Shown in pieces: positions 45,685 through 54,066 of a stretch of DNA of 64,000 bases. Each line of letters begins with the position of its first letter. The stretch's first letter is position 1. The translations under genes were made by a program, and so were the position numbers. Below the pieces are notes generated by a model. The model saw only the letters and a program-made list of their open reading frames with translations, did not search any database and was not told where the DNA came from. Source of the stretch: Mycobacterium sp. 852002-51961_SCH5331710 (GTDB lineage: Bacteria; Actinomycetota; Actinomycetes; Mycobacteriales; Mycobacteriaceae); contig NZ_LZSQ01000090.1 of the NCBI RefSeq assembly GCF_001665535.1, forward strand, positions 19,216 through 83,215, given 5' to 3'.

Positions 45685-45767
45685 GACTTCGAATCACCGA
45701 AGTCCACTAGCCAAAGGACTTGCTGCCCCGATCCGGCCCGTCGTGAACTTTTCCGACGGGCCGGATC
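45685..45767 (+). promoter_or_regulatory. Structured region upstream of the GCS2 gene (attenuator-like or operator)
   Basis: ACTTCG/CGAAGT (45685-45690, 45697-45702) and AAGTCC/GGACTT (45699-45704, 45715-45720) share bases, so only one stem can form. They are followed by a perfect 14-bp hairpin, GATCCGGCCCGTCG (45730-45743) and CGACGGGCCGGATC (45754-45767), 21 bases before the ATG. No Shine-Dalgarno sequence precedes the ATG. Confidence 0.5.
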
Positions 45768-45788
45768 AATATTCCGACCCCCTCAGTT

Positions 45789-46889
45789 ATGGCCACTCAT
45801 CCCACCATCGGTGTCGAAGAAGAGTTTCTGCTCGCCGACCCGGCGACCGGTGAACCGGTCGCGCTCAACGAGGCCGTCGCGCGCGAGGCCGCCGACCGCG
45901 GTGTGAAGCTGCAACTCGAGCTGACCACCTGCCAGGTCGAAACCACCAGCGACGTGGTCGGCTCGACCCGAAGCCTGCACGAACAACTGCTTCGGCTGCG
46001 TCGCCTCTCCGCAGAGGCCGCACAGGCCGCCGGGGCTCAGCTGCTGGCGGTCGGACTGCCGCCGACGCTGCCGCAGGATTTCCCGATCACCGACACCCCG
46101 CGGTACCGCGAGATCGGCGACAAGTTCGGCATGATCGCCCACGAACAGGGCATCTGCGGTTGCCATGTCCACGTCGCGGTGCCCAGCCGGGAAGCCGCGG
46201 TCCGGGTCAGCAACCGGCTGCGACCCTGGCTGCCCAGCCTGCTCGCGCTGAGCGCCAACTCCGCGATCTACCGCAACTCCGACACCGGCTATGCCAGCTG
46301 GCGCAGCGTGCTGTGGGCGCGCTGGCCCAGCGCCGGTCCGCCGCCGCATTTCGACTCCGTCGACGAGTACGACGCGGTCGTGCAGATGCTGCAGCAAGCC
46401 GGCGCGATGCTCGACGACGGCATGGTCTATTGGGACGTGCGCCCGTCGAAGACCTTCCCGACGATCGAGGTGCGTGTCGCCGACGTGCCCGCGACGGCGG
46501 ACGAGACCGTCCTGCTGGCCGCGTTGACCCGGGCCGCGGTGATGACCGCGCTGGAGGACGAGCGCAGCGGCGAGCCGACGCCGCCGCTGTCCGCGCACGC
46601 ACTCAAGGCCGCGTACTGGAAGTCCGCGCGCGACGGCCTCGACGGCGATGCGGTGGACCTGATGGAAAGCCATCAGCGGGTGCCCGCGCGCGAGCTGCTC
46701 GATCGCCTCGTCGAGCACGTCCGGCCGGCGCTCGAGGCGGTGGGCGACTACGACCTTGTCACCGACGGGTTGCGCCGCGTCAGCGAAGACGGCAACGGCG
46801 CCATGCGTCAGCGGCGGGCGTGGCAACGCCGCGGCGATGTGCGCGACGTCGTCGCGGAGGCCGCTGAAGCGACGCTGGCGGGAACGTAG
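45789..46889 (+). CDS. Carboxylate-amine ligase, GCS2/YbdK family
   Basis: 366 residues. TIGVEEEFLLADPATGEPV at the N-terminus is the GCS2 signature with the acidic metal-binding cluster, and GICGCHVHVAVPSREAAVRV near 120 and TIEVRVADVPATADE near 226 are conserved family stretches. E. coli YbdK has weak gamma-glutamylcysteine ligase activity. The M. tuberculosis relative is Rv0433. Main mycobacterial gamma-glutamylcysteine formation for ergothioneine is by another enzyme (EgtA), so the natural substrates are open. Confidence 0.83.
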   Translation: MATHPTIGVEEEFLLADPATGEPVALNEAVAREAADRGVKLQLELTTCQVETTSDVVGSTRSLHEQLLRLRRLSAEAAQAAGAQLLAVGLPPTLPQDFPITDTPRYREIGDKFGMIAHEQGICGCHVHVAVPSREAAVRVSNRLRPWLPSLLALSANSAIYRNSDTGYASWRSVLWARWPSAGPPPHFDSVDEYDAVVQMLQQAGAMLDDGMVYWDVRPSKTFPTIEVRVADVPATADETVLLAALTRAAVMTALEDERSGEPTPPLSAHALKAAYWKSARDGLDGDAVDLMESHQRVPARELLDRLVEHVRPALEAVGDYDLVTDGLRRVSEDGNGAMRQRRAWQRRGDVRDVVAEAAEATLAGT

Positions 46890-46898
46890 GCCAACGCC

Positions 46899-47621
46899 TC
46901 AGACCAGCGGGAGTTCGGCGAATGGCGCGCTGGTCGGCTCCGCCGAACCGCCCGGCGGTTCGACGGTGAACGCCAGGGTGCTGGAGTCGCCGAGATCGGG
47001 CAGCACCGCAGTGGTCGACGGTGCAACGGACTGCGGGTCCATCGTGCCCGCCGGGTGCGGACCGTCCGCGCCGACCAACCACATCTGGTAGACGGTGCCG
47101 GGTTGCGGCGGGGTGACGTTGTTCATCACCAGTACACCGGCGTCCTTCTCACGGGAGAACACCACCGTCGCGGTGCCGCCCCCCGGGATCTCGCCCGAGA
47201 CGGTGCGCACATCGGGTGCGGCGAACACCTGCTCGGCGGTCGAGGGTTTGGGCGTCGGCCGCAGGGCCAGGCCGACACCGACCGCGCCGAGGCCCACCAC
47301 GAGCACGGCCGCGGCGGCCAGCGCCGTCCTCTGCCACCGGGTGGGTCGCGGCCGCAACTGGCGTACCGGTTGCTCTCGTCCACCGCCGACCTCGGCAAGC
47401 ACACGCTCCCGCAGGTGCGGCGGCGGTTCGGTTGCGGTCGAGGCCGAAACCACCGCCATGGCCTCGCGAACCTTGCGTACCTCGTCGGTGAATGCCTGCG
47501 CGACGGCCGGCGGGGCGGCCGCCACCCGGCGGTCGACGTCCTCGCGTTCCGTGTCGGACATCGCGTTCAGGGCGTAGGGCGCCGCCAGCGCGCCGAGGTC
47601 GGAATCCATGGGCTCGGTCAT
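46899..47621 (-). CDS. rskA: Anti-sigma factor RskA
   Basis: 240 residues (M. tuberculosis RskA is 232). The cytosolic part (1-98) has [20 protein letters not shown] single transmembrane helix lies near 100-122 ([21 protein letters not shown]). The exported domain has [19 protein letters not shown]. RskA holds SigK inactive until regulated proteolysis releases it. The ATG overlaps the sigK stop (ATGA). No HxxxCxxC zinc motif is present, as expected for this family. Confidence 0.88.
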   Translation of the reverse strand: MTEPMDSDLGALAAPYALNAMSDTEREDVDRRVAAAPPAVAQAFTDEVRKVREAMAVVSASTATEPPPHLRERVLAEVGGGREQPVRQLRPRPTRWQRTALAAAAVLVVGLGAVGVGLALRPTPKPSTAEQVFAAPDVRTVSGEIPGGGTATVVFSREKDAGVLVMNNVTPPQPGTVYQMWLVGADGPHPAGTMDPQSVAPSTTAVLPDLGDSSTLAFTVEPPGGSAEPTSAPFAELPLV

Positions 47622-48199
47622 GCCATCCCCAAGCACTTGCGCAGACCGCGAAGTCCGTCGCGCATCCGCGATTTGATCGTGGCCAGGTTCGCCGACAGTC
47701 GCTCGGAGACCTGGGCGTAGGTCAGCCCGTCGTAGTAGGCCAATTGGATGCACTCCCGTTGCACATCGGTCAGCGAACCCAGGCAGTTGGCCACCTGGCG
47801 GCGTTCGTCGCGCATGATCACCGAGTCGGCGACGTGATCGGCGGGCGGTTCGACGGTGGCCGCGCCGTAACGATCCTCTCGCTGGGTGGCTGCCTGTTCG
47901 GACCGCACGCGGTCGACCGCGCGGCGGTGCGCGAGCGTCATCAACCACGCCAGCGGGGAGCCCGCCGCCGGGTCGTAGGCGTCCGCGGTGCGCCACACCT
48001 GCAGGTAGATGTCCTGCGTCGTCTCCTCGCTGTACCCAGGATCGCGCAGGACGCGCGACACCAGGCCGAACACGCGCGCCCGGGTGCGGTCGTAGAAGGT
48101 GGCGAATGCCTCGACGTCCTGTTCGGCGACCCGGCGAAGCAGTTCGTCGAGGTCCGTGGTCACCAGCGGTAGCCTAGCCACCCGACTCTGTACCGGCAC
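47618..48199 (-). CDS. sigK: ECF RNA polymerase sigma factor SigK
   Basis: 193 residues from the GTG at 48199, or 181 from a GTG at 48163; M. tuberculosis SigK has 187. Region 2 contains [22 protein letters not shown] near 56 and region 4 [23 protein letters not shown] near 145. Region 2 to 4 spacing is normal. SigK drives mpt70/mpt83-type genes and its own operon in the tuberculosis complex. Here the DUF1365 gene lies directly upstream, with Rv0446c and ufaA1 equivalents absent. Confidence 0.9.
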   Translation of the reverse strand: MPVQSRVARLPLVTTDLDELLRRVAEQDVEAFATFYDRTRARVFGLVSRVLRDPGYSEETTQDIYLQVWRTADAYDPAAGSPLAWLMTLAHRRAVDRVRSEQAATQREDRYGAATVEPPADHVADSVIMRDERRQVANCLGSLTDVQRECIQLAYYDGLTYAQVSERLSANLATIKSRMRDGLRGLRKCLGMA

Positions 48200-48201
48200 G
48201 G

Positions 48202-48969
48202 TTATCGCGATCTGGCCGCGTGGCCAACGAAAGTCGGTGCCGGAGTGGCGGTTTCGCCGCGCCGATCGGCAGTGGAGGCGACGGGGACACGCCTCAGTCG
48301 CAGCGTCAGGTGTTGGAGCCGGTACTCCAGCGCGGTCATCAGGGGCGCCAGCGGAGCCAGCGCCTGCATCCGTAGCACCTCGGCGACGCTCGCGCGTCGG
48401 CGCGTGCCCCGCACCGTCGCGATGAACGCCGGTTCGCTGCCGCGGTGCAGCGACACCGTCACGTTCACCTCATCGCCCGGGTGCGGCGCGCGCACAAGGT
48501 AGTGACCGTCGGTGCCGTAAAACGGCGACACCCGCAGCTTCTTCGGCGCCATCGACGTACCGTCCGGGCTCGGCGGCAGCAGATAGGCGTGCCGTTCGCC
48601 GTGACGGTTGTGCATCTCCATCACGATGTGGCGCAGCACGCCCTCGCCGTCGTGGCACCAGTACAACGTGACCGGATTGAAGACATAGCCGGCGACTCGC
48701 GCCTGCAGCAGTGCGGTGACCCGCCCGCCGCCGAGGTCGACACCGCGGTCGAACAAGAACGCGTCGATGCGCTGCCGCAGCGTCTCGCCCGGGGCGCCTT
48801 CGAGATGGTCACGAGCGTCGAACCGCGCGAACGGGCGCAGCCACCGGGGGAGTCTCGGCAGCCGGTCGAGGTCGACGAGCCAGCTGTAGCCGTGATGCTC
48901 GAAATGGTGGTACACCGGCGCGCGCCGCAGGTGCGCCGTCCGGGTGCGGTACAGGTAGGAACCATCCAC
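48202..48969 (-). CDS. DUF1365 family protein (Rv0448c-like)
   Basis: 255 residues. YLYRTRTAHLRRAPVYHHF at the N-terminus, YVFNPVTLYWCHDGEG near 104 and LRVSPFYGTDGHY near 146 mark DUF1365. In other bacteria the family is linked to FAD amine oxidases and cyclopropane-type fatty-acid synthases, and M. tuberculosis has Rv0447c-Rv0449c of these types around it. Here both partners are missing and the gene ends two bases before sigK. Confidence 0.78.
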   Translation of the reverse strand: MDGSYLYRTRTAHLRRAPVYHHFEHHGYSWLVDLDRLPRLPRWLRPFARFDARDHLEGAPGETLRQRIDAFLFDRGVDLGGGRVTALLQARVAGYVFNPVTLYWCHDGEGVLRHIVMEMHNRHGERHAYLLPPSPDGTSMAPKKLRVSPFYGTDGHYLVRAPHPGDEVNVTVSLHRGSEPAFIATVRGTRRRASVAEVLRMQALAPLAPLMTALEYRLQHLTLRLRRVPVASTADRRGETATPAPTFVGHAARSR

Positions 48970-49008
48970 ATAGCGGTATTCGGAGCCGCTCGCGCCGCGG
49001 ATGGGTCC

Positions 49009-50070
49009 TCAGGCCGAGAGTCGTTCGCAGGAGTGCGCGGAGGCGACGAGCCCCTGGATCAACGCCGATGTGGCCGGCGTGAGCCCGTCGTCGCCGGGCA
49101 ACTGGCTGCGTGGGCTGATACCCCGCACGCGCGGTGTCAGCTCGAGTTGTGCGCCACCCCCGCGGACGCGGTTGACCGGATTGTCGGGGTGCAGCCCGCG
49201 CAGTTCGCGAGGCATCGCATCGAGATCGGTGATGAGCTGGTAGCCAGGCACTTCGACGTGCATCGCGAGGTGTTCGGCGAGTGCGCGGTTGCGCCCGCCC
49301 ACGAGCAATTGTGTGCTACGACCGATGCGGCCGTACCCGTGTAGTGACACCGCGACGTCGACGTGATCGAGGAACTCCGCGAGGCGTTCGGACTCCTGCG
49401 CCCGGTACAGCGCCGACGGCAGGTGATGCGGGTAGTGGTCGGGGTGGCGCACCACGTACAGCGAGGCGCCGGCGGCGTCGGCGGCGCGTTCGGCGATCAC
49501 ATCGGTCATCTGCTCCAGACCACCGCCGTGAATGGCCAGAAAGCCGAAGCGGGACCGCAGGATTCGCTCCTCGGCGATGCCGGGCTGCGCCAGGAGTTCC
49601 GAAAGCGACTCCGGGGCAGGCAGATCGGATTGAGCGGTGCGGCCCGGCCAGTGCGCCGGATCCCATCGCCTGAGGAACTCGATCCAGCGCTGCGGCAGTC
49701 CGTGGTGCAGGGCGCCGTCGATGATCCGCTCGAGGTACCCGGCCCGCGGCGGGCCCGGTTCGACGCGATGGTCGATGTAGACCCACGCATCGGCGGGCCC
49801 GTCGTCGGTGTGCACGGTGAGCCGGTCGCGACGGTAGCGCACCGGAACGCCTTCGGCGCTGTCGAGCACCGCCAGGTCGTGATCGCTGAGCTGCCACACC
49901 ACGCCGTGCACCTCGGAACCGTCGAACGGCTCGACCGTCGCGACGCCGCGCTCGTTGATCAACCAGTCGTGGTCGGCAAGCCTCGCCGGCCGGGGATCGG
50001 CCGCATCGGGACACCGCAACGCCATCTGCGAGACGTTGAGGTTCGAGCCGTACGCGAAGTACGCGTGCAT
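49009..50070 (-). CDS. Fusion of gamma-glutamylcyclotransferase and poly-gamma-glutamate hydrolase domains
   Basis: 353 residues from an ATG overlapping the mntH stop. Residues 1-125 form a gamma-glutamylcyclotransferase-like fold, with YFAYGSNLN at 4-12 and LAVLDSAEGVPVRYRRD near 72. Residues 170-345 resemble poly-gamma-glutamate hydrolases (DUF867), with AIHGGGLEQMTDVIAE near 185 for the first zinc ligands and VAVSLHGYGR near 250. Each half acts on gamma-glutamyl bonds elsewhere. I recall a similar-sized Rv0923c beside mntH in M. tuberculosis. The substrate is unknown. Confidence 0.75.
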   Translation of the reverse strand: MHAYFAYGSNLNVSQMALRCPDAADPRPARLADHDWLINERGVATVEPFDGSEVHGVVWQLSDHDLAVLDSAEGVPVRYRRDRLTVHTDDGPADAWVYIDHRVEPGPPRAGYLERIIDGALHHGLPQRWIEFLRRWDPAHWPGRTAQSDLPAPESLSELLAQPGIAEERILRSRFGFLAIHGGGLEQMTDVIAERAADAAGASLYVVRHPDHYPHHLPSALYRAQESERLAEFLDHVDVAVSLHGYGRIGRSTQLLVGGRNRALAEHLAMHVEVPGYQLITDLDAMPRELRGLHPDNPVNRVRGGGAQLELTPRVRGISPRSQLPGDDGLTPATSALIQGLVASAHSCERLSA

Positions 50071-51296
50071 CAACCCGTCAGCGTCAGATAGATCAACACC
50101 ACGTTCAAAAGGGTAATCAGGCCGGCGATGAGCCACCCGAGCGCGGTCGTCACCCGGTGATTGACGTCGTCGCCCATCAAAGCGCGGTCGCTGGTCAACC
50201 GCACCAACGGGATCAGCGCAAACGGAATCCCGAACGACAGCACCACCTGCGACAACACCAGCGCGCGGCTGGGGTCCAGGCCGATCGCCAGCACCGCCAA
50301 CGCCGGCAACAGCGTCACGAGGCGGCGCAGCACCAACGGGATGGAGCGGTGCAGCAGGCCCTGCATGATCATCGCGCCGGCGTAAGCCCCGACCGACGAT
50401 GACGCCAACCCCGAGGCGAGCAGCCCGATCGCGAACAGCAGGGCGATCGTCGGCCCGAGTGTCTCGTTGACCGCGGCGTGCGCCCCCTCGATCGAGTCGG
50501 TGTTCTCCTGACCGCGCAGGTTCGTCGCCGCGACCAGCACCATTGACAGGTTCACCGCGCCGGCGATGACCATCGCGATGCCGACGTCCCAGCGGGTGAC
50601 GCGCAGCAGCATCCGCCGCATCGGGCCGGGATCGGGGTGGCCGTGCCGGTCACGGGCCAGGCCCGAATGGAGATACACCGCGTGCGGCATCACGGTCGCG
50701 CCCAGCATCGCCGCCGCGATCAATACGCTCTCTGCGCCAGCGAATTTCGGCACCAGCCCGGCGGCCGCTTCGTCGAGCGGCGGGTGAGCGACGAACAGGC
50801 TGGCGAGAAAGCCGACCGCGATGATCGCCAGCAGGCCGGTGATGACGCGTTCGAACGAGTTCTGGCCGCGGCGGTCCTTCACCATCAGCAACACCAGGGA
50901 CACGACGCCTGTGATGATGCCGCCGACCAGCAGCGGCAGGTCGAACAGAAGGTGGAGCGCAATCGCGCCGCCGACGACCTCGGCGAGATCGGTTGCCATC
51001 GCGACCGTTTCGGCCTGCAGCCAGTAGGTCAGCCGGGCGCGGCGCCCCATTCGGTCGCCGACCGCTTCGGGCAGGGACATTCCGCTGACCAGGCCGAGCT
51101 TCGCGGAGAGGTACTGCACGATGCAGGCCATCGTGTTGGCCGCGACGATCACCCAGATCAGCAGGAAGCCGAATTGCGCGCCGGCGCTGACGTTCGCCGC
51201 GACGTTGCCGGGGTCGACGTAGGCGATGGCGGCCACGAACGCCGGTCCGAGTAGCAGCCAACTCGGCCGCAGTTTCACCTCGGTGTTTCCGGCCAC
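50070..51296 (-). CDS. mntH: Nramp-family Mn2+/metal transporter MntH
   Basis: 408 residues with about 11 membrane helices. The metal-site motifs are DPGN in IAYVDPGNVAANVS near 29 and MPH in GATVMPHAVYLHSG near 204. M. tuberculosis Rv0924c is the counterpart. It imports Mn2+ with protons. GTG start with AGAGGG upstream. A DtxR-family-like inverted repeat lies about 36-49 bases upstream of the start. The following gene is translationally coupled. Confidence 0.9.
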   Translation of the reverse strand: MAGNTEVKLRPSWLLLGPAFVAAIAYVDPGNVAANVSAGAQFGFLLIWVIVAANTMACIVQYLSAKLGLVSGMSLPEAVGDRMGRRARLTYWLQAETVAMATDLAEVVGGAIALHLLFDLPLLVGGIITGVVSLVLLMVKDRRGQNSFERVITGLLAIIAVGFLASLFVAHPPLDEAAAGLVPKFAGAESVLIAAAMLGATVMPHAVYLHSGLARDRHGHPDPGPMRRMLLRVTRWDVGIAMVIAGAVNLSMVLVAATNLRGQENTDSIEGAHAAVNETLGPTIALLFAIGLLASGLASSSVGAYAGAMIMQGLLHRSIPLVLRRLVTLLPALAVLAIGLDPSRALVLSQVVLSFGIPFALIPLVRLTSDRALMGDDVNHRVTTALGWLIAGLITLLNVVLIYLTLTG

Positions 51297-51333
51297 CCCA
51301 CCCTCTTTCTATCCGGAGCTGCGAATAGAAAAG

Positions 51334-51347
51334 TTAGGGTAGCCGAA
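51334..51347. promoter_or_regulatory. Putative DtxR-family (MntR/IdeR) operator before mntH
   Basis: TTAGGGTAGCCGAA is symmetrical at 10 of 14 bases and matches the TTAGGnTAnnC core of mycobacterial DtxR-type boxes. Its place ahead of mntH suggests MntR. Confidence 0.5.
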
Positions 51348-51372
51348 ACCCGTGCGGCCGTGGGGTAAGGGG

Positions 51373-51615
51373 TTACCTGTGCCAGCCGCCGAGCCCGATG
51401 ACGAGACCGCCGCCGTACGGCCAACCCCAGTACGGGCTCGTCTGTACCGACGGTGACGTGACGATCTGCGAACTTCCGTTGGTCTGGCACTGCGTGGTGT
51501 TCGGGCCGATGTTGGTGCATTCGGGCGCGGCGCCCGCGATGGGTGCGACGAGGGAGAACGCGCAGACACCGCCGGCCGCGAAAAGCGGTGCGGCGTAACG
51601 CCTAAGAGCCTTCAT
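51373..51615 (-). CDS. Small secreted protein 1, unknown function
   Basis: 80 residues with GAGGAGG before the ATG. A Sec signal peptide (residues 1-30, ending VAPIAGAA) is followed by a short mature part with two cysteines (PECTN, TTQCQT) and the aromatic, glycine-rich YWGWPYGGGLVIGLGGW. A second protein of similar plan follows upstream, so they may be tandem paralogues. Confidence 0.65.
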   Translation of the reverse strand: MKALRRYAAPLFAAGGVCAFSLVAPIAGAAPECTNIGPNTTQCQTNGSSQIVTSPSVQTSPYWGWPYGGGLVIGLGGWHR

Positions 51616-51703
51616 GGTTGGCCTCCTCGGGCCAGGGCACTTCTATTCAGCGGCCGCTGGTCGGCGAGCGCTGCGAAAGATGTTGAGCGTCAGTCCCGAA
51701 CGA

Positions 51704-51973
51704 TCACGGGAAGAAGAAGCCGTCGCCTTCCCACATGCTGCCCCAGGGGCCGACGTACTCCTGCTGCGCGGGGGTCGCGTCGATGGAGACGTTGCCGGGC
51801 GTGGCGCACTCGGTGGTGGAACCGCCGATGGCCTGTGCGCCGCCGGTGTCGACACATTGCGGCAGCGTGGGATTGGGGGCCGGTTCGGCGGCGGCCAGCG
51901 GTGCCGCCGCAAGCGCTGCCGCGATGCCGCCTGCAGCGATCGCCGGAGCGAGATAACGAAGAGTGGTCCGCAT
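51704..51973 (-). CDS. Small secreted protein 2, unknown function
   Basis: 89 residues from the ATG preceded by AAGGA seven bases upstream. Signal peptide to about residue 29 (AAPLAAAEP), two cysteines (LPQCVDT, TTECAT) in the same relative places as in protein 1, and an aromatic C-terminus (WGSMWEGDGFFFP). The shared plan suggests a duplicated mycobacterial exported family. Confidence 0.65.
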   Translation of the reverse strand: MRTTLRYLAPAIAAGGIAAALAAAPLAAAEPAPNPTLPQCVDTGGAQAIGGSTTECATPGNVSIDATPAQQEYVGPWGSMWEGDGFFFP

Positions 51974-51993
51974 AGGCACGTCCTTAGTCTGGT

Positions 51994-53082
51994 CTAACCC
52001 CGGCCTTGCTGCACAGCGTACAACCCTTTTCCGGTGATCAGCGGCAAGTCCAGGGTGGTGCGGATGCCGGGCGGCGCCGCCACAACCGCCGGGATTGCGT
52101 TGACGACCCGGGCGGCCGTCGCGACGAGTCCGGCATGGTTGTGGTCACCGTTCGGGCTGCTCAGGCAGAGGTCGACGGTGTAGGACGGCTCGCCGGTGAT
52201 CTCGATGCGGTACGAACCGCCTTCCTGCGCCGGCTGCGGCCAGTCTGGGTGCAGGTCGTCGCGTAGCCGGGTGACGTGCTCGAGCACGACGGCCACCCTG
52301 CCGTCCTTGATGCCCTGCACTTCGAAGCGCAGCGCCGCCGCGGTGCCCTTGGCGATGTGGCCGGACGCGATGTCGAAATCCGCGGGAGCCGGTTCGCGCA
52401 CATAGGTTTCCGACACCTCGTCGAGTTCGATGCCGAGCCCCGCCGCCAGCTGCCTCACCACCGATCCCCAGGCCAGGCTCAGCACGCCGGGCTGCAACAA
52501 CATCGGGATCTCGTCGAGCGGCTTGCCGAAGCCCATCACGTCGAACATGACGGTCGCGCTGTCGTAGGTGTCGTAGTTGATGATCTCCATGCACCGGATC
52601 TGCTCGACGCTCTGGCAGGTGCCGGCCAGCGCGAGCGGAAGCAAATCGTTGGCGAAGCCGGGGTCGATGCCGTTGACGAAGACGCTCGACTGGCCCGTCT
52701 GGGTGGCCTCCTCGATGGGCTTGACGAGTTCGGAGGGCAGCACCTGCCACGGGTACTGCAGGAAGACCGCGCTGCTGCCGACGACGTTGACGCCGGCGGC
52801 GAGGATGCGACGGTAGTCCTCGAGCGCCTCGGGCAGCCGGTTGTCGGCCATCGCGGTGTAGACCGCGCAGTCGGGTTTGGTCGCCAGCACCGCATCGAGG
52901 TCCGTCGTGGCGGTGATGCCGGTCGAAACCTGCAGTCCCGCAAGCTCACCCGCGTCCTTATCGGCCTTGCCATCCGACGATACCCAGACCGCGGTGAGCT
53001 CGTACTGCGGGTCGTTGATGAGTTGGGTCAGCGCGTGCCTGCCGACATTGCCGGTGCCGATCGCGGCGACTTTGATGGTCAC
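51994..53082 (-). CDS. NAD(P)-dependent dehydrogenase, dihydrodipicolinate reductase-like (Rv0926c-like)
   Basis: 362 residues. IGTGNVGRHALTQL at 8-21 is the Rossmann motif, and the later VVGSSAVFLQYPWQ and GIDPGFANDLLPL regions fit mycobacterial DapB-like proteins. It is much longer than true DapB (about 245) and lacks its lysine-pathway motifs, so a different substrate is likely. It follows the SDR gene by ten bases in the Rv0927c-Rv0926c order of M. tuberculosis. Confidence 0.75.
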   Translation of the reverse strand: MTIKVAAIGTGNVGRHALTQLINDPQYELTAVWVSSDGKADKDAGELAGLQVSTGITATTDLDAVLATKPDCAVYTAMADNRLPEALEDYRRILAAGVNVVGSSAVFLQYPWQVLPSELVKPIEEATQTGQSSVFVNGIDPGFANDLLPLALAGTCQSVEQIRCMEIINYDTYDSATVMFDVMGFGKPLDEIPMLLQPGVLSLAWGSVVRQLAAGLGIELDEVSETYVREPAPADFDIASGHIAKGTAAALRFEVQGIKDGRVAVVLEHVTRLRDDLHPDWPQPAQEGGSYRIEITGEPSYTVDLCLSSPNGDHNHAGLVATAARVVNAIPAVVAAPPGIRTTLDLPLITGKGLYAVQQGRG

Positions 53083-53092
53083 GGCTGTCCTT

Positions 53093-53884
53093 TCACAGGT
53101 CCGGGATCGGCATGTCGAGATTGGGCACCGTCAGCCCGCCGTCGACCTCGAGCGTCTTACCGGTCAGGTAGCTGCCCGCCGGCGAGGCGAGGTACACCGC
53201 CGCCGCGGCGATGTCCTGCGGATCGCCGAGCCGGCGCATCGGGGTGGCCTGCTCCATCGGCTTCCGCAGATCGTCGTTGGACGCCACGATGTCGAGCGCC
53301 GACGTGAGGATCGAACCCGGCGCGATCGCGTTGACGCGGATCCGCGGGCACAGGTCGAGCGCGGCGAGCCGGGTGTAGTGGGCGAGCGCGGCCTTGGCCG
53401 TTCCGTAGGCGGCGAAGCCTCGGCCGGCCAGCCGTCCCATCGTGGAGGTGATGTTGATGATGCTGCCGCCGCCGGAGTGCTCGAGCATCAGCGGCACCGC
53501 TGCTGTGGTGAGCGCGTGTGCGGTGCTGACGTTGAAGGTGAACGCGTCGCGCAGGTCCTTGGTCGAGGTGTTCAGGAGCGCGTTCGGCATGGTGCCGCCG
53601 ACATTGTTGACGACGATGTCTAGTTTCCCGAACGCCTCGATCGCGGCGCCGGCGAGCGTGGCGGTGTCGGCGGGGTGCGCGAGGTCGGCCACCACGACGT
53701 GCGCGCTGCGTCCGACGCCCTTGATCTGCTCGGCGACCTCCTCCAGTTGCGACTGCGTGCGCGACGCGATCACCACGTCCGCACCGGCTTCCGCGAAAGC
53801 GATCGCCATCGCGGCACCCAGGCCGCGGCCTGCGCCGGTGACCACGGCAACCTGATCGTCGAGCCGGAATCTGTCAAGAATCAC
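53093..53884 (-). CDS. SDR oxidoreductase (Rv0927c-like)
   Basis: 263 residues from a GTG with AAGGA upstream, the length I recall for Rv0927c. TGAGRGLG at 16-23, NNVGG near 91, Ser and YGTAK near 157-161, and [12 protein letters not shown] at the end. It is a full classical SDR. A perfect KstR-type box lies 66 bases upstream, suggesting a link to steroid or related lipid catabolism. Confidence 0.82.
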   Translation of the reverse strand: MILDRFRLDDQVAVVTGAGRGLGAAMAIAFAEAGADVVIASRTQSQLEEVAEQIKGVGRSAHVVVADLAHPADTATLAGAAIEAFGKLDIVVNNVGGTMPNALLNTSTKDLRDAFTFNVSTAHALTTAAVPLMLEHSGGGSIINITSTMGRLAGRGFAAYGTAKAALAHYTRLAALDLCPRIRVNAIAPGSILTSALDIVASNDDLRKPMEQATPMRRLGDPQDIAAAAVYLASPAGSYLTGKTLEVDGGLTVPNLDMPIPDL

Positions 53885-53949
53885 GTTTCGAGTCCTTCCC
53901 TTGCCCGGGGAACCGTAACAGGGTGCGACGGCCCGCGTGAGGGCTTTTT

Positions 53950-53963
53950 GAAACACGTTCTAA
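53950..53963. promoter_or_regulatory. KstR-type operator upstream of the Rv0927c-like SDR
   Basis: TGAAACACGTTCTA fits TNNAACNNGTTNNA, the published KstR motif, at every fixed position. It is placed in the promoter region of the leftward SDR gene. Confidence 0.6.
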
Positions 53964-53981
53964 TTCGGGTTCCGGGGGGTC

Positions 53982-54045
53982 GCCGAGTTCTGCGGCATGG
54001 CTGTGAAATACGCCGACACCACGACCGTGGTGCAGAAGTCGGCGC
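53982..54045. repeat. Intergenic palindromic repeat, family B copy 1
   Basis: CGCCGAGTTCTG (53982-53993) pairs with CAGAAGTCGGCG (54034-54045) at 11 of 12 positions. The same arms recur at 63838-63900. It lies between the Ku stop and the SDR promoter. Confidence 0.65.
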
Positions 54046-54066
54046 CGCGCGCCCTGAGAGGGGCGG

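Noticed and set aside
45730..45767. 14-bp hairpin as a simple transcription terminator
   Set aside because: Both neighbouring genes start, rather than end, at this intergenic region, so an ordinary terminator has no gene to serve.
48962..48967. CCATCC resembling a SigK -35 on the plus strand
   Set aside because: It is the complement of the DUF1365 start codon region, on the wrong strand for the sigK operon, and lacks a properly spaced -10.
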